Assembly: GCF_900200035.1 (NCBI RefSeq)
Contig: NZ_FZTC01000017.1
Span: 353,286 to 417,285 of the forward strand
Source of the DNA: Klebsiella grimontii
GTDB taxonomy: Bacteria; Pseudomonadota; Gammaproteobacteria; Enterobacterales; Enterobacteriaceae
Direction: 5' to 3'
DNA length: 64,000 nt
Shown: one piece after another, positions 50,306 through 59,723 of the stretch
Position numbering within the stretch: the first letter of the stretch is position 1
Layout: every line of letters starts with the position of its first letter
The notes under the pieces: model-generated
Told to the model about the DNA's origin: nothing
What the model saw: the letters and a program-made list of their open reading frames with translations, nothing else
Databases searched by the model: none
Translations under genes and position numbers: made by a program

Positions 50306-51363
50306 CCGAACCCTTAAAACCGCGTATCGATTTCGACGGCCCGCTGGAGGAGGAAAAGGCGCAAACTCTCAAGTCCGCGCGCGCGTTTGACGGCGCCGAC
50401 GCGGCGAAATTCGCTCCCGCGCGGCTTGACGTTCTGCAAGAAGAAGAGGGGGCGGCGGAAGCGGTAGTGGAGTCAGCGCTGCGGCCTAAGCGCAGCCTGT
50501 GGCGAAAAATGGTTAGCGCCGGGCTGGCTATCTTTGGCGTCAGCGTGGTGGCGCAGGGCGTGCAGTGGACGATGACCGCCTGGCAAACGCAGGACTGGAT
50601 CGCCCTCGGCGGCTGCGCTGCCGGCGCCTTGATCGTCGGCGCGGGCGTCGGTTCGGTGGCCACCGAGTGGCGCCGGCTGTGGCGGCTACGCCAGCGTGCC
50701 CACGAGCGCGATGAGGCGCGGGATCTGATGCACAGCCATGCGGTCGGCAAAGGGCGCGCCTTTTGCGAGAAGCTGGCCCTGCAGGCGGGGCTCGATCAAT
50801 CCCACCCGGCCCTGCAGCGCTGGTATGCGGCAATCCACGAAACGCAGAACGATCGTGAAGTGGTGAGCCTGTACGCGCAGATCGTACAGCCAGTACTGGA
50901 TGCGCAGGCGCGGCGTGAAATCAGCCGTTCGGCGGCGGAGTCGACGCTGATGATCGCCGTCAGTCCGCTGGCGCTGGTGGATATGGCGTTTATCGCCTGG
51001 CGCAATTTACGGCTGATCAACCGCATCGCCACCCTCTACGGTATTGAGCTGGGCTACTACAGCCGCCTGCGCCTGTTCCGTCTGGTGCTGCTGAATATCG
51101 CTTTTGCCGGCGCCAGCGAGCTGGTGCGGGAAGTCGGGATGGACTGGATGTCGCAGGATCTGGCGGCCAGGCTATCGGCGCGCGCGGCGCAGGGGATTGG
51201 CGCCGGGCTGCTGACCGCGCGGCTGGGTATTAAGGCGATGGAACTCTGCCGCCCGCTGCCGTGGATCGCCGACGATAAACCGCGGCTGGGGGATTTTCGT
51301 CGCGAGCTGATCGGTCAGCTAAAAGATACCCTGCAGAAGAGCAAAAACGCGCCGGAGAAATAG
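50302..51363 (+). CDS. ycjF: YcjF, DUF697 inner-membrane protein
   Basis: The 353-residue product is the E. coli length. After an acidic N terminus it has two membrane helices (about 70-90 and 98-120) and another hydrophobic region near 220-240. It is coupled to ycjX by an ATGA overlap. The function is not known. Confidence 0.94.
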   Translation: MTEPLKPRIDFDGPLEEEKAQTLKSARAFDGADAAKFAPARLDVLQEEEGAAEAVVESALRPKRSLWRKMVSAGLAIFGVSVVAQGVQWTMTAWQTQDWIALGGCAAGALIVGAGVGSVATEWRRLWRLRQRAHERDEARDLMHSHAVGKGRAFCEKLALQAGLDQSHPALQRWYAAIHETQNDREVVSLYAQIVQPVLDAQARREISRSAAESTLMIAVSPLALVDMAFIAWRNLRLINRIATLYGIELGYYSRLRLFRLVLLNIAFAGASELVREVGMDWMSQDLAARLSARAAQGIGAGLLTARLGIKAMELCRPLPWIADDKPRLGDFRRELIGQLKDTLQKSKNAPEK

Positions 51364-51377
51364 CGTTTTTGGGCATT

Positions 51378-51464
51378 CCCGGCTCGCGCTACGCTTAGCC
51401 GGGCTATGGCCGGTTGCCCTGATAAGTTGGTAGCCCGGCTAAGGCGTTCGCGCCGCAAGCCGGG
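51378..51464. repeat. REP/BIME element (two inverted units)
   Basis: Two imperfect palindromes, 51378-51406 and 51431-51464, face each other. Each pairs CCCGGCT-type and AGCCGGG-type arms. They have the size, spacing and composition of enterobacterial REP units and sit after the ycjF stop, where such elements protect or end transcripts. Confidence 0.8.
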
Positions 51465-51518
51465 AATTCTCCCTGTAGCGCATAACTTTACGGCAGAAAG
51501 GCCATTTTTCCGCCATAC

Positions 51519-51560
51519 TGTCAATAATTGTTGACAGCTGGCTTCACGCCAGCACATAAC
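51519..51560 (+). promoter_or_regulatory. tyrR promoter with probable TyrR box
   Basis: TGTCAATAATTGTTGACA (51519-51536) is a perfect dyad with six-base spacing, matching the TyrR box pattern TGTAAA-N6-TTTACA with one change per arm. Its right arm is also a consensus -35 TTGACA, with CATAAC as a possible -10 18 bp later. This fits autorepression of tyrR. Confidence 0.75.
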
Positions 51561-51607
51561 TGTCCTATTATTCATCCGTCATTGGCCTCTTTAGGGTGAA
51601 AACTCCT

Positions 51608-53149
51608 ATGCGTCTTGAAGTCTTTTGTGAAGACCGTCTTGGTCTGACTCGTGAATTACTTGATTTACTGGTGCTGCGCGGTATCGACCTGCGGGGTATC
51701 GACATTGACCCTATTGGCCGAATTTATCTCAATTTCGCCGAGCTGGAGTTCGCTAGCTTCAGCAGCCTGATGGCGGAAATTCGTCGTATCGCCGGCGTCA
51801 CCGACGTGCGCACCGTGGCGTGGATGCCGTCAGAGCGGGAGCACCTGGCGCTCAGCGCGCTGCTGGTGGCGATGCCGGAACCGGTGCTGTCTCTGGATAC
51901 CAAAGGAAAAGTCGAACTGGCTAACCCGGCCAGCTGCCAGCTGTTTGGCCAGAGTCAGGATAAGCTGCGCAGCCATCCGGTCGCGCAGCTGATTACCGAT
52001 TTTAACGTCCAGCGCTGGCTGGAAAACGATCCTCAGGAGTCGCATGCGGAACACGTGGTGGTCAACGGGCAGAACTTTCTGCTGGAGATCACCCCGGTCT
52101 ACCTGGAAGGCGAGCACGGCGAGAAGGTGCTAACCGGCGCGGTAGCGATGCTGCGTTCGACGGTCCGCATGGGGCGCCAGCTGCAAACCATGACCATTCA
52201 GGATACCAGCGCCTTTAGCCAGATCCTCGCCGTTGGTCCGAAAATGCGCCATGTCGTCGAGCAGGCCCGCAAGCTGGCCATGCTCAGCGCGCCGCTGCTA
52301 ATCGTCGGGGATACCGGCACAGGGAAAGATTTGCTGGCCCACGCCTGCCACCTGGCGAGTCCGCGCGCAGGGAAACCTTATCTGGCGCTGAACTGCGGCT
52401 CCATCCCGGAAGACGCGGTGGAAAGCGAGCTGTTCGGCGACGCCATCCAGGGGAAAAAGGGCTTCTTCGAGCAAGCTAACGGCGGCTCGGTTTTGCTGGA
52501 TGAAATTGGCGAAATGTCGCCGCGCATGCAGACCAAACTGCTGCGCTTCCTCAACGACGGCACCTTCCGCCGCGTCGGTGAAGATCATGAGGTCCACGTT
52601 GATGTGCGGGTGATCTGCGCGACCCAGAAAAACCTGGTGGAGCTGGTGCAAAAGGGGCTGTTCCGCGAAGACCTCTATTATCGCCTGAACGTGCTGACGC
52701 TGTATCTGCCGCCGCTGCGCGACTGCCCGCAGGACATCATGCCGCTGACCGAACTGTTCGTGGCGCGCTTTGCCGATGAGCAGGGCATTCCGCGGCCGAA
52801 ACTCTCAGCCGATTTAAATAGCGTGCTGACGCGTTACAGCTGGCCGGGCAACGTGCGTCAGTTGAAAAACGCGATCTATCGCGCGCTGACTCAGCTGGAC
52901 GGGTTTGAGCTGCGTCCTCAGGATATCCTGCTGCCGGATCATGACGTCTCGTCGCTGGCGGTTGGCGAAGAAGCGATGGAGGGGTCTCTGGATGATATTA
53001 CCCGCCGTTTCGAACGCTCGGTGCTCACCCAGCTTTATCGCAGCTTCCCCAGCACGCGTAAACTGGCTAAGCGTCTTGGCGTCTCGCACACCGCGATCGC
53101 CAATAAGCTGCGCGAATATGGCCTGAGCCAGAAAAAAGGCGACGAGTAA
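51608..53149 (+). CDS. tyrR: Aromatic amino acid regulator TyrR
   Basis: TyrR represses or activates aromatic amino acid synthesis and transport genes in response to Tyr, Phe and Trp. The ATG at 51608 gives 513 residues. The order is ACT domain (1-75), PAS (about 80-190), AAA+ with GDTGTGKD (about 205-430), and a C-terminal helix-turn-helix (TRKLAKRLGVSHTAIANKLREYG). The GAFTGA loop is absent (GDAIQGKKGFF instead), as expected for a TyrR that works with sigma-70. Confidence 0.98.
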   Translation: MRLEVFCEDRLGLTRELLDLLVLRGIDLRGIDIDPIGRIYLNFAELEFASFSSLMAEIRRIAGVTDVRTVAWMPSEREHLALSALLVAMPEPVLSLDTKGKVELANPASCQLFGQSQDKLRSHPVAQLITDFNVQRWLENDPQESHAEHVVVNGQNFLLEITPVYLEGEHGEKVLTGAVAMLRSTVRMGRQLQTMTIQDTSAFSQILAVGPKMRHVVEQARKLAMLSAPLLIVGDTGTGKDLLAHACHLASPRAGKPYLALNCGSIPEDAVESELFGDAIQGKKGFFEQANGGSVLLDEIGEMSPRMQTKLLRFLNDGTFRRVGEDHEVHVDVRVICATQKNLVELVQKGLFREDLYYRLNVLTLYLPPLRDCPQDIMPLTELFVARFADEQGIPRPKLSADLNSVLTRYSWPGNVRQLKNAIYRALTQLDGFELRPQDILLPDHDVSSLAVGEEAMEGSLDDITRRFERSVLTQLYRSFPSTRKLAKRLGVSHTAIANKLREYGLSQKKGDE

Positions 53150-53155
53150 TGCTCA

Positions 53156-53190
53156 CCAACCGTCTGCCCGGGCAGGCGGTTGGTATTTCC
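53156..53190 (+). terminator. tyrR terminator
   Basis: A near-perfect 28-base palindrome (53156-53183, arms CCAACCG and CGGTTGG) is followed by TATTTCC. Confidence 0.8.
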
Positions 53191-53265
53191 AGAAAAGGGC
53201 GGGGTCCAGGTGTAGAATGATTCTGTATATACTTCGTCTTTACCCTCTTTTTGGCAGGAATACGC

Positions 53266-54321
53266 ATGCGGATCTGGCGTAGTGATTTTTTTCAATGGAT
53301 GAAACTGCTGGTACTCTCCAGCGCGCTCTCTTTTGTATTGTTCTGGTTTCACCTTCCCGCCGCGCTGCTGCTGGGGCCGATGATTGCCGGAATCATCCTC
53401 AGCCTGCGCGGCGCGGAAATTCGCGTACCCCGTCCCTTTTTTATTGCCGCCCAGGCGATTATCGGCTGCATGATCGCCCGCAGCCTGACGCCATCCATTT
53501 TCGGCGTTCTGCTGGCGAACTGGGCGCTGGTGCTGTTGATTCTCTTTTCTACACTCGCTATCAGCGCGCTGGCGGGATGGCTGCTGGTGCGCTACAGCGA
53601 CCTGCCCGGCGCCACCGGGGCGTGGGGGAGCTCGCCGGGCGGCGCCTCGGCGATGGTGATTATGGCCCAGGAGTACGGCGCCGATGTCCGGCTGGTGGCG
53701 CTGATGCAGTATCTGCGGGTGCTGTTTGTTGCGGGGGCGGCGGCGCTCGTCGTTCGCGTCGCGCTCGGCGGTGAAGCGCAGGAGATGACTCAGCAGGTCG
53801 CCTGGTTTCCTCCGGTGAGCTGGCAGTTACCGCTCACGCTGCTGCTGACGGCGGTAGCGGGGTGGTTGGGGCTACGGCTGCGCTTTCCATCCGGCGCGAT
53901 GCTCTTTCCAATGCTGATCGGGGCGCTGGCGCAGGGGGAAGGTTGGCTGCAGCTTGAACTTCCCGAGTGGCTGCTGGCGCTGGCTTATGCCGCCGTTGGC
54001 TGGAGCGTTGGTCTAAAGTTTAATAAACAGATTTTCCTGCTGGCGCTCAAAACCCTGCCGCAGATCCTCGCATCGATTATTGGCCTGATCCTGCTGTGCG
54101 CGCTGATGGCTTTTGGGCTGACGCAGGTTTTGCCGCTGGACTTTATGACCGCCTACCTGGCGACCAGTCCGGGCGGGCTGGACACGGTGGCGATTATCGC
54201 CGCCGGTACGCGGGCGGATATGTCGTTTATTATGGCGATGCAGACGCTGCGCCTGTTCACCATCTTACTGACCGGGCCGGCGATTGCGCGCTTTATCTCC
54301 CGCTATGCGGCGCGGGAATAA
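53266..54321 (+). CDS. AbrB-family putative transporter
   Basis: This 351-residue membrane protein belongs to the AbrB family (E. coli AbrB, formerly YbgN, and B. subtilis YuiB-type relatives). It has about ten membrane helices and two copies of the family signature: WGSSPGGASAMV and TSPGGLDTVA. The role may be transport or regulation. It lies between tyrR and tpx; in E. coli these genes are adjacent, so this is an insertion. The ATG at 53266 follows AGGA at 53256-53259. Confidence 0.88.
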   Translation: MRIWRSDFFQWMKLLVLSSALSFVLFWFHLPAALLLGPMIAGIILSLRGAEIRVPRPFFIAAQAIIGCMIARSLTPSIFGVLLANWALVLLILFSTLAISALAGWLLVRYSDLPGATGAWGSSPGGASAMVIMAQEYGADVRLVALMQYLRVLFVAGAAALVVRVALGGEAQEMTQQVAWFPPVSWQLPLTLLLTAVAGWLGLRLRFPSGAMLFPMLIGALAQGEGWLQLELPEWLLALAYAAVGWSVGLKFNKQIFLLALKTLPQILASIIGLILLCALMAFGLTQVLPLDFMTAYLATSPGGLDTVAIIAAGTRADMSFIMAMQTLRLFTILLTGPAIARFISRYAARE

Positions 54322-54345
54322 AAAAGCCCCCGGTTAACGAGGGCT
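54321..54345. terminator. Bidirectional terminator between abrB-like gene and tpx
   Basis: GCCC and GGGC arms with flanking bases form a hairpin. On the minus strand it is followed by six T, so it is strongest for tpx. Confidence 0.75.
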
Positions 54346-54365
54346 TACGTGGCCTGGCGGCGTTA

Positions 54366-54872
54366 TTACGCTTTCAGCGCGGCCAGGGCGGCGTCGTAGT
54401 CCGGCTCTTCGGTGATTTCATTCACCAGTTGGCTGTAAACAACCTGGTCGTTTTCATCAATCACGACCACAGCGCGCGCCGCCAGGCCGGCCAGCGGGCC
54501 CGCGGAGATAGCGACGCCGTAGTCGGCCAGGAACTGCGCGCCGCGCAGGGTAGACAGAGTGACAACGTTGTTCAGGCCTTCCGCGCCGCAGAAGCGAGAC
54601 TGCGCGAACGGCAGGTCAGCGGAAATGCACAGCACCACGGTGTTGTTCAGTTCAGACGCCAGCTGGTTAAATTTACGTACCGATGCCGCGCAAACGCCGG
54701 TATCGATGCTTGGGAAAATGTTCAGCACTTTACGGGAGCCTGCGAACTGGCTCAGCGCGACGTCAGAGAGATCTTTGGCCACCAGCGTAAACGGCTGCGC
54801 TTTAGCGCCTGCCTGCGGAATGGTGCCTTGAACAGAAACGGGGTTGCCCTGGAAATGCACGGTTTGTGACAT
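54366..54872 (-). CDS. tpx: Thiol peroxidase
   Basis: Tpx is a periplasm-free thioredoxin-dependent peroxiredoxin that reduces organic hydroperoxides. It is 168 residues, as in E. coli. The peroxidatic C61 is in PSIDTGVC and the resolving C95 in SRFCGAEG. It is transcribed alone, divergent from ycjG. Confidence 0.98.
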   Translation of the reverse strand: MSQTVHFQGNPVSVQGTIPQAGAKAQPFTLVAKDLSDVALSQFAGSRKVLNIFPSIDTGVCAASVRKFNQLASELNNTVVLCISADLPFAQSRFCGAEGLNNVVTLSTLRGAQFLADYGVAISAGPLAGLAARAVVVIDENDQVVYSQLVNEITEEPDYDAALAALKA

Positions 54873-54973
54873 GGTTATCTTCCTGTTTACATATAGTTAA
54901 CGTCGCGGCTAGTGTATGACATCCGTCATCGGCACGGCAAATCCTTTTAATACTTACCTGCGAGGTTCAGGGA

Positions 54974-55939
54974 ATGCGAAATGTGCGAGTCTATGAAGAA
55001 GCCTGGCCGCTACATACCCCGTTTGTGATCGCCCGCGGCAGCCGCAGCGAGGCAAAAGTCGTGGTGGTGGAAATTGAAGAGAATGGCGTCAAGGGCACAG
55101 GTGAGTGCACGCCCTATCCTCGTTACGGGGAGAGTATTGCTTCGGTGATGGCGCAGATTATGGCGATTGGCGAACAGATTGAGCGCGGCGTCTCCCGTGA
55201 GGAGATCCAGCGCCTGCTGCCGCCAGGAGCCGCGCGTAATGCCGTGGACTGCGCGCTCTGGGACTGGCAGGCGCGCAGCGAGGGTAAGAGCATCGCGCAG
55301 ATTTTAGGCGTGGCCCTGCCGGTGCGGATGGTCACGGCGCAGACGGTGGTTATCGGCACGCCGGAGCAGATGGCGGCCAGCGCGGCGGCGCTGTGGGAGA
55401 AAGGGGCCACGTTGCTGAAAGTGAAGCTCGACGACCATCTGATCAGCGAGCGGTTGATTGCCATTCGCGAGGCGGTTCCGCAGGCCACGCTCATCGTGGA
55501 TGCTAACGAAGCCTGGCGCGGCGATGGCCTGGCCGAGCGCTGCCAACTGCTGGCGGATATCGGCGTGGCGATGCTGGAACAGCCGCTCCCGGCTGGGGCC
55601 GATGAGGCGCTGGAGAATTTTATCCACCCGCTGCCCATTTGCGCCGATGAGAGTTGCCATACTCGCGACAGCCTGGCGGCGCTGCGCGGCCGCTATGAGA
55701 TGGTCAATATCAAGCTTGATAAGACTGGCGGCCTGACCGAAGCGCTGCTGTTGGCGCAGGAGGCGGAGCGCCTGGGATTTGCGCGGATGCTGGGCTGCAT
55801 GCTGTGTACCTCAAGAGCCATCAGCGCGGCGCTGCCGCTGGCGCCGCTTGCCCGCTTCGCCGACCTCGATGGCCCGACCTGGCTGGCGGTGGACGTCGAG
55901 CCGGCGCTGCATTTCAGCACCGGGGTGCTTCATCTTTGA
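54974..55939 (+). CDS. ycjG: L-Ala-D/L-Glu epimerase
   Basis: YcjG epimerises L-Ala-D-Glu released from murein to L-Ala-L-Glu so it can be degraded. It is 321 residues in the enolase superfamily. The second catalytic-lysine segment LLKVKLD, metal ligands in VDANEAW and ADESC, and NIKLDKTGG are present. It converges on mpaA with a 10-bp 3' overlap. The recycling genes ycjG, mpaA and mppA cluster here. Confidence 0.96.
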   Translation: MRNVRVYEEAWPLHTPFVIARGSRSEAKVVVVEIEENGVKGTGECTPYPRYGESIASVMAQIMAIGEQIERGVSREEIQRLLPPGAARNAVDCALWDWQARSEGKSIAQILGVALPVRMVTAQTVVIGTPEQMAASAAALWEKGATLLKVKLDDHLISERLIAIREAVPQATLIVDANEAWRGDGLAERCQLLADIGVAMLEQPLPAGADEALENFIHPLPICADESCHTRDSLAALRGRYEMVNIKLDKTGGLTEALLLAQEAERLGFARMLGCMLCTSRAISAALPLAPLARFADLDGPTWLAVDVEPALHFSTGVLHL

Positions 55940-56643
55940 GAGCGCCAGTGCAGCAGGTCCGTCATGGCCGCCAGGTATTTATCCGTCGCTTCGTCGGCGG
56001 ATATCGGCGGGAATTCGGCGGTAATGCAGGGCAGGCCGATATCCGCGCACCAGCTGCCAAAGGAGCCGGGCGTTTCATAGCCGACGCTGCCCACCAGCGG
56101 CAGGCTAAACGCATCGGCTAGCCACTGGCCCAGTTCGCTGTGGCCGGGATCTTCAATACAGGCCAGCGGATCGTGAAACGAGACCACCCACGCGGGGTGG
56201 ATCTGGTGGATCAGCTGGCACAGCGCCTGGGTTTCCGGTTCTGAACCGGGTTTTTCGCCGGTGAGCAGGACCACATCGCGCTGTTCCGCCGCGCTGTTCC
56301 AGCGATAAACCGTTTCGCCTTCTTTCCAGTTCGCCGCCGGAAAATTCCGGTTCAAGTCGATGCCGCGCGCATTGGCGCGCAGCCCCAACTGGCAGCCGTC
56401 CGGGTTGACCGCCAGCACCACGTGATGGCGGCGCAGCTCGGGTTTGAGCGTACGTAGCGCGCAGGAAAGCGTGACTATGGATGAACCTTCATCGCCGTGG
56501 GTTCCGGCAAGAATCAGGCCGCTGCGGCTATCGGCCAGCGGCGCCGGGAACCACAGCAGCGGCGCGCCAAGGTGAGACTGGCCGTAGCGTTGTGTTCCTG
56601 GCGGAAAATCACCGCGCTGGGGGCGAGGACGAGAAACGGGCAT
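55930..56643 (-). CDS. mpaA: Murein tripeptide amidase A
   Basis: MpaA removes diaminopimelate from murein tripeptide in the cytoplasm. The ATG at 56643 after AGGA gives 237 residues, close to E. coli. It is a zinc carboxypeptidase (M14) with GTHGDEGSS, DLNRNFP and a C-terminal EF segment (ITAEFPP). It converges on ycjG and is divergent from mppA. Confidence 0.95.
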   Translation of the reverse strand: MPVSRPRPQRGDFPPGTQRYGQSHLGAPLLWFPAPLADSRSGLILAGTHGDEGSSIVTLSCALRTLKPELRRHHVVLAVNPDGCQLGLRANARGIDLNRNFPAANWKEGETVYRWNSAAEQRDVVLLTGEKPGSEPETQALCQLIHQIHPAWVVSFHDPLACIEDPGHSELGQWLADAFSLPLVGSVGYETPGSFGSWCADIGLPCITAEFPPISADEATDKYLAAMTDLLHWRSQR

Positions 56644-56831
56644 AGGGCATCCTGTTATCCGATTATTTTTCAGCAGTGTTGTGTAAAACCGTCCCGGAAT
56701 CAAATAGTTTCCAGCGATGGTGAAATCAGCATAGACGTCAACTTTCTTTCACAAGCCGTTTGCAATTTCAGGTGATGAAACAAATAATTATCGCACTGCC
56801 AGCTCTGGTTTTTTATTTTAAAGGGGATCTT

Positions 56832-58448
56832 ATGAAGTATCCTGTCACATTGACATGCGGCGCGCTGTGGTTAGCCAGCGTCTCTTCTCTTGCCTGGGCA
56901 GCCGATGTCCCGCCGGGCACCGTTTTAGCCGAAAACCAGGTGCTGGTGCGGCACATTAAAGACGAGCCCGCCTCCTTAGATCCCGCGAAAGCCGTCGGTC
57001 TGCCTGAAATTCAGGTTATCCGCGATCTTTTTGAAGGTTTAGTCAATCAGGACGAGAAAGGCAACCTGATCCCGGGCGTGGCGACTCGCTGGCAGAGCAA
57101 TGATAATCGCGTCTGGACATTTACCCTGCGCGATAACGCCCGCTGGTCCGACGGCACGCCGGTAACGGCAGAGGATTTTGTTTATAGCTGGCGGCGGCTG
57201 GTTGATCCTAAAACCACGTCCCCGTTTGCCTGGTTTGCTGCGCTGGCCGGAATCGCCAATGCGCAAAATATTATTGATGGTAAAGCCGCGCCGGACACCC
57301 TCGGCGTCACCGCCGTGGACGCGCGTACCTTGCGCGTGCAGCTGGATAAACCGCTGCCGTGGTTCAGTAATCTGACGGCCAGCTTTGCTTTCTATCCGGT
57401 GCAGAAGGCTAACGTGGAGAGCGGCGACAACTGGACGCGTCCGGGAAGCCTGGTTGGCAACGGCGCGTATGTCTTAAAAGATCGCGTAGTGAATGAAAAG
57501 CTGGTGGTGGTCCCCAATACGCACTACTGGGATAACGGCAAAACGGTGATCCAGCAGGTCACATTTACGCCCATTAACCAGGAGTCAGCGGCCACCAAAC
57601 GTTATCTGGCCGGCGATATCGATATCACCGAGTCGTTCCCGAAAAATCTGTATCAGAAGCTGCTGAAGGATATTCCGGGGCAGGTTTATACTCCGCCGCA
57701 GCTGGGAACTTATTATTACGCCTTTAACACTCAGAAAGGGCCAACCGCCGATGAGCGCGTCCGCCTGGCGCTCAGCATGACTATCGATCGTCGTCTGATG
57801 GCGGAGAAAATTCTGGGTACCGGCGAGAAACCGGCCTGGCGCTTTACTCCGGACGTGACCGCAGGCTTTACTCCGCAGCCGACGCAAATCGAAAGCATGA
57901 GCCAGGCCGAACTGAATGCCCAGGCGAAAGCGCTGCTGCAGGCGGCGGGCTACGGTCCAAACCGTCCGCTGAAGCTGACGCTGCTGTACAATACCTCGGA
58001 GAACCACCAGAAGATCGCGATCGCGGTGGCGTCAATGTGGAAGAAAAATCTGGGCGTCGACGTGAAGCTACAAAACCAGGAGTGGAAAACCTATATCGAT
58101 AGCCGCAATACCGGCAATTTCGATGTGATCCGCGCCTCGTGGGTGGGGGATTACAACGAGCCGTCGACGTTTCTGTCGCTGCTGACCTCAACCCATAGCG
58201 GCAATATCTCCCGTTTCAACGATCCGGCCTACGACAAAATTCTGACCCAGGCGGCGCTGGAAACGTCGGAAAAAGCGCGCAATGACGATTACAACGCGGC
58301 GGAAAAAATCATTATGGCGAAAGCGCCCATCGCGCCGATATATCAGTACACCAACGGGCGTCTGATTAAACCGTGGCTGAAAGGGTATCCGATAGCCAAT
58401 CCGGAGGACGTGGCCTATAGCCGCACAATGTATATCGTGAAGCACTGA
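56832..58448 (+). CDS. mppA: Periplasmic murein tripeptide-binding protein
   Basis: MppA binds L-Ala-gamma-D-Glu-mDap in the periplasm and feeds it to the Opp transporter for recycling. The ATG at 56832 after AAGGGGAT gives 538 residues with a 23-residue signal peptide (ending LAWA). It is an SBP_bac_5 protein, closely similar to OppA. A longer in-frame start at 56760 is not favoured. Confidence 0.96.
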   Translation: MKYPVTLTCGALWLASVSSLAWAADVPPGTVLAENQVLVRHIKDEPASLDPAKAVGLPEIQVIRDLFEGLVNQDEKGNLIPGVATRWQSNDNRVWTFTLRDNARWSDGTPVTAEDFVYSWRRLVDPKTTSPFAWFAALAGIANAQNIIDGKAAPDTLGVTAVDARTLRVQLDKPLPWFSNLTASFAFYPVQKANVESGDNWTRPGSLVGNGAYVLKDRVVNEKLVVVPNTHYWDNGKTVIQQVTFTPINQESAATKRYLAGDIDITESFPKNLYQKLLKDIPGQVYTPPQLGTYYYAFNTQKGPTADERVRLALSMTIDRRLMAEKILGTGEKPAWRFTPDVTAGFTPQPTQIESMSQAELNAQAKALLQAAGYGPNRPLKLTLLYNTSENHQKIAIAVASMWKKNLGVDVKLQNQEWKTYIDSRNTGNFDVIRASWVGDYNEPSTFLSLLTSTHSGNISRFNDPAYDKILTQAALETSEKARNDDYNAAEKIIMAKAPIAPIYQYTNGRLIKPWLKGYPIANPEDVAYSRTMYIVKH

Positions 58449-58472
58449 TGGGTCCTGGTATTTAGCCCGGAG

Positions 58473-58493
58473 CTGGCGCGATTTTAGCGCCAG
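58473..58493 (+). terminator. Stem-loop after mppA
   Basis: CTGGCGC and GCGCCAG pair around GATTTTA. There is no T-run, so it is only a weak terminator candidate. Confidence 0.35.
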
Positions 58494-58540
58494 CGCCTCC
58501 TTCAGACGGTCTTCATGGAGGCTGTTATCCGGTTGTTTTT

Positions 58541-59107
58541 CTACCGCAGCAATTCGGCAAATTTCGCCAACCATTGCGGATGGGCGGGCCAGGCGGGGGC
58601 GGTAACCAGATTGCCGTCAATATGCGCCTGATCGATACCAATGTCGGCAAAATGTCCGCCGCTGAGCCGCACTTCCGGTGCACAGGCCGGATAGGCGCTG
58701 CAGGTGCGGCCTTTTAATATGCCTGCCGCGGCCAATAGCTGAGGGCCATGGCAAACGGCGGCAATCGGTTTACGCGCCGCGTCAAACGCTTGCACCAGTT
58801 TAAGTACTTCCGCATTCAGGCGCAGATATTCTGGCGCCCGCCCGCCGGGGATCAACAGCGCGTCATAATCCGCCTCTTTCACGCTTGTAAAATCGGCGTT
58901 GAGAACAAAGCGATGGCCGGGTTTCTCGCTGTAGGTCTGGGCGCCGTCAAAGTCATGGATGGCGGTCATAATGTAGTCGCCTTTGGTTTTGTCAGGACAG
59001 ACAGCAGCAACCTGATGTCCAATCATTTGTAGTGCCTGGAACGGCACCATGGTCTCGTAATCTTCGGCGTAATCGCCCACCAGCATCAGAATCTTTTTGC
59101 CCATCAT
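58541..59107 (-). CDS. DJ-1/PfpI family protein
   Basis: The ATG at 59107, five bases after AGGAG, gives 188 residues. The DJ-1 signature is clear: [15 protein letters not shown] at the N terminus and the nucleophile elbow AVCHGP with C119-H120. The Glu near 18 that pairs with the cysteine is present. Relatives are called protease, glyoxalase III or deglycase; the activity of this one is open. E. coli does not have it at this site. Confidence 0.92.
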   Translation of the reverse strand: MMGKKILMLVGDYAEDYETMVPFQALQMIGHQVAAVCPDKTKGDYIMTAIHDFDGAQTYSEKPGHRFVLNADFTSVKEADYDALLIPGGRAPEYLRLNAEVLKLVQAFDAARKPIAAVCHGPQLLAAAGILKGRTCSAYPACAPEVRLSGGHFADIGIDQAHIDGNLVTAPAWPAHPQWLAKFAELLR

Positions 59108-59195
59108 ATTCACTCCTGTATGAATTAAAGTGTCTAAGATATAGCCTGGCGGGAGAGGGAATGCGAACCGCAACTCGGCTCAGGACAACAAAACA

Positions 59196-59309
59196 ATGAA
59201 TCCGCAGCTGCAATCCTTTGCGACCTGGCTGGCGGGAAGCGGGCGCTGGCAACCCCTACGACTTGGGCGTTTAGTCGGTAAACTCGCGTTGCCCGGCGCC
59301 AGCAATTAG
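59196..59309 (+). CDS. Possible small protein (37 codons)
   Basis: A short frame starts at an ATG ten bases after AGGA and codes for a basic, partly hydrophobic peptide (WLAGSGRWQPLRLGRLVGK in the middle). It resembles nothing I recognise. It may be real or chance. Confidence 0.25.
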   Translation: MNPQLQSFATWLAGSGRWQPLRLGRLVGKLALPGASN

Positions 59310-59343
59310 GCGCTGGGAAGAGATTAATGGGCAAAGATCATTA

Positions 59344-59547
59344 TTGTCTATTAACGATCTGAGCCAGCTTTACCAGGCCGAAGCGCACCTGACGGCGCTG
59401 GATGATGTGCTGCAGCGCCTGGAACTCAAACATGTCAGCCAGCTCGATGCCTTGTATACCCTGATGCACAACGCGGCGGTGCGGCTGGAAGACAGCGAAA
59501 ATAAAGAGGAGACCGCGTCGCAAACGAGCGCCGCTACGCCGCGTTGA
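59344..59547 (+). CDS. Small hypothetical protein
   Basis: A 67-codon frame starts with TTG (59344) after AAAGA. It predicts one amphipathic helix rich in Leu, Gln and His (SQLYQAEAHLTALDDVLQRL), then an acidic Ser/Thr-rich tail. The composition looks coding. The function is unknown; it lies between the DJ-1 gene and the xylosidase. Confidence 0.5.
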   Translation: MSINDLSQLYQAEAHLTALDDVLQRLELKHVSQLDALYTLMHNAAVRLEDSENKEETASQTSAATPR

Positions 59548-59723
59548 AACAAAAAACGGCGGAATAACCCTGGGATCGCATCCACCGTGATATTCTTTTC
59601 CACAGATAATCGACGAAAAGGTATCCGGGATATCCATTCTGCGGCCAGAACCCCCCCGCAATACCCGGAACCGGCGCGGCCTGTCGCGCCAGTTCCTCAT
59701 TTCACATCCCTGGTCAGGGCTAT
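59548..59723. other. Region between small ORF and beta-xylosidase
   Basis: It contains GGCGCG and CGCGCC arms around GCCTGT (near 59672-59690), a possible end for the minus-strand xylosidase transcript, but without a T-run. Nothing else is seen. Confidence 0.3.

Noticed and set aside
51367..51467. Possible small RNA or terminator after ycjF
   Set aside because: The structure is better explained as a pair of REP units; there is no T-run.
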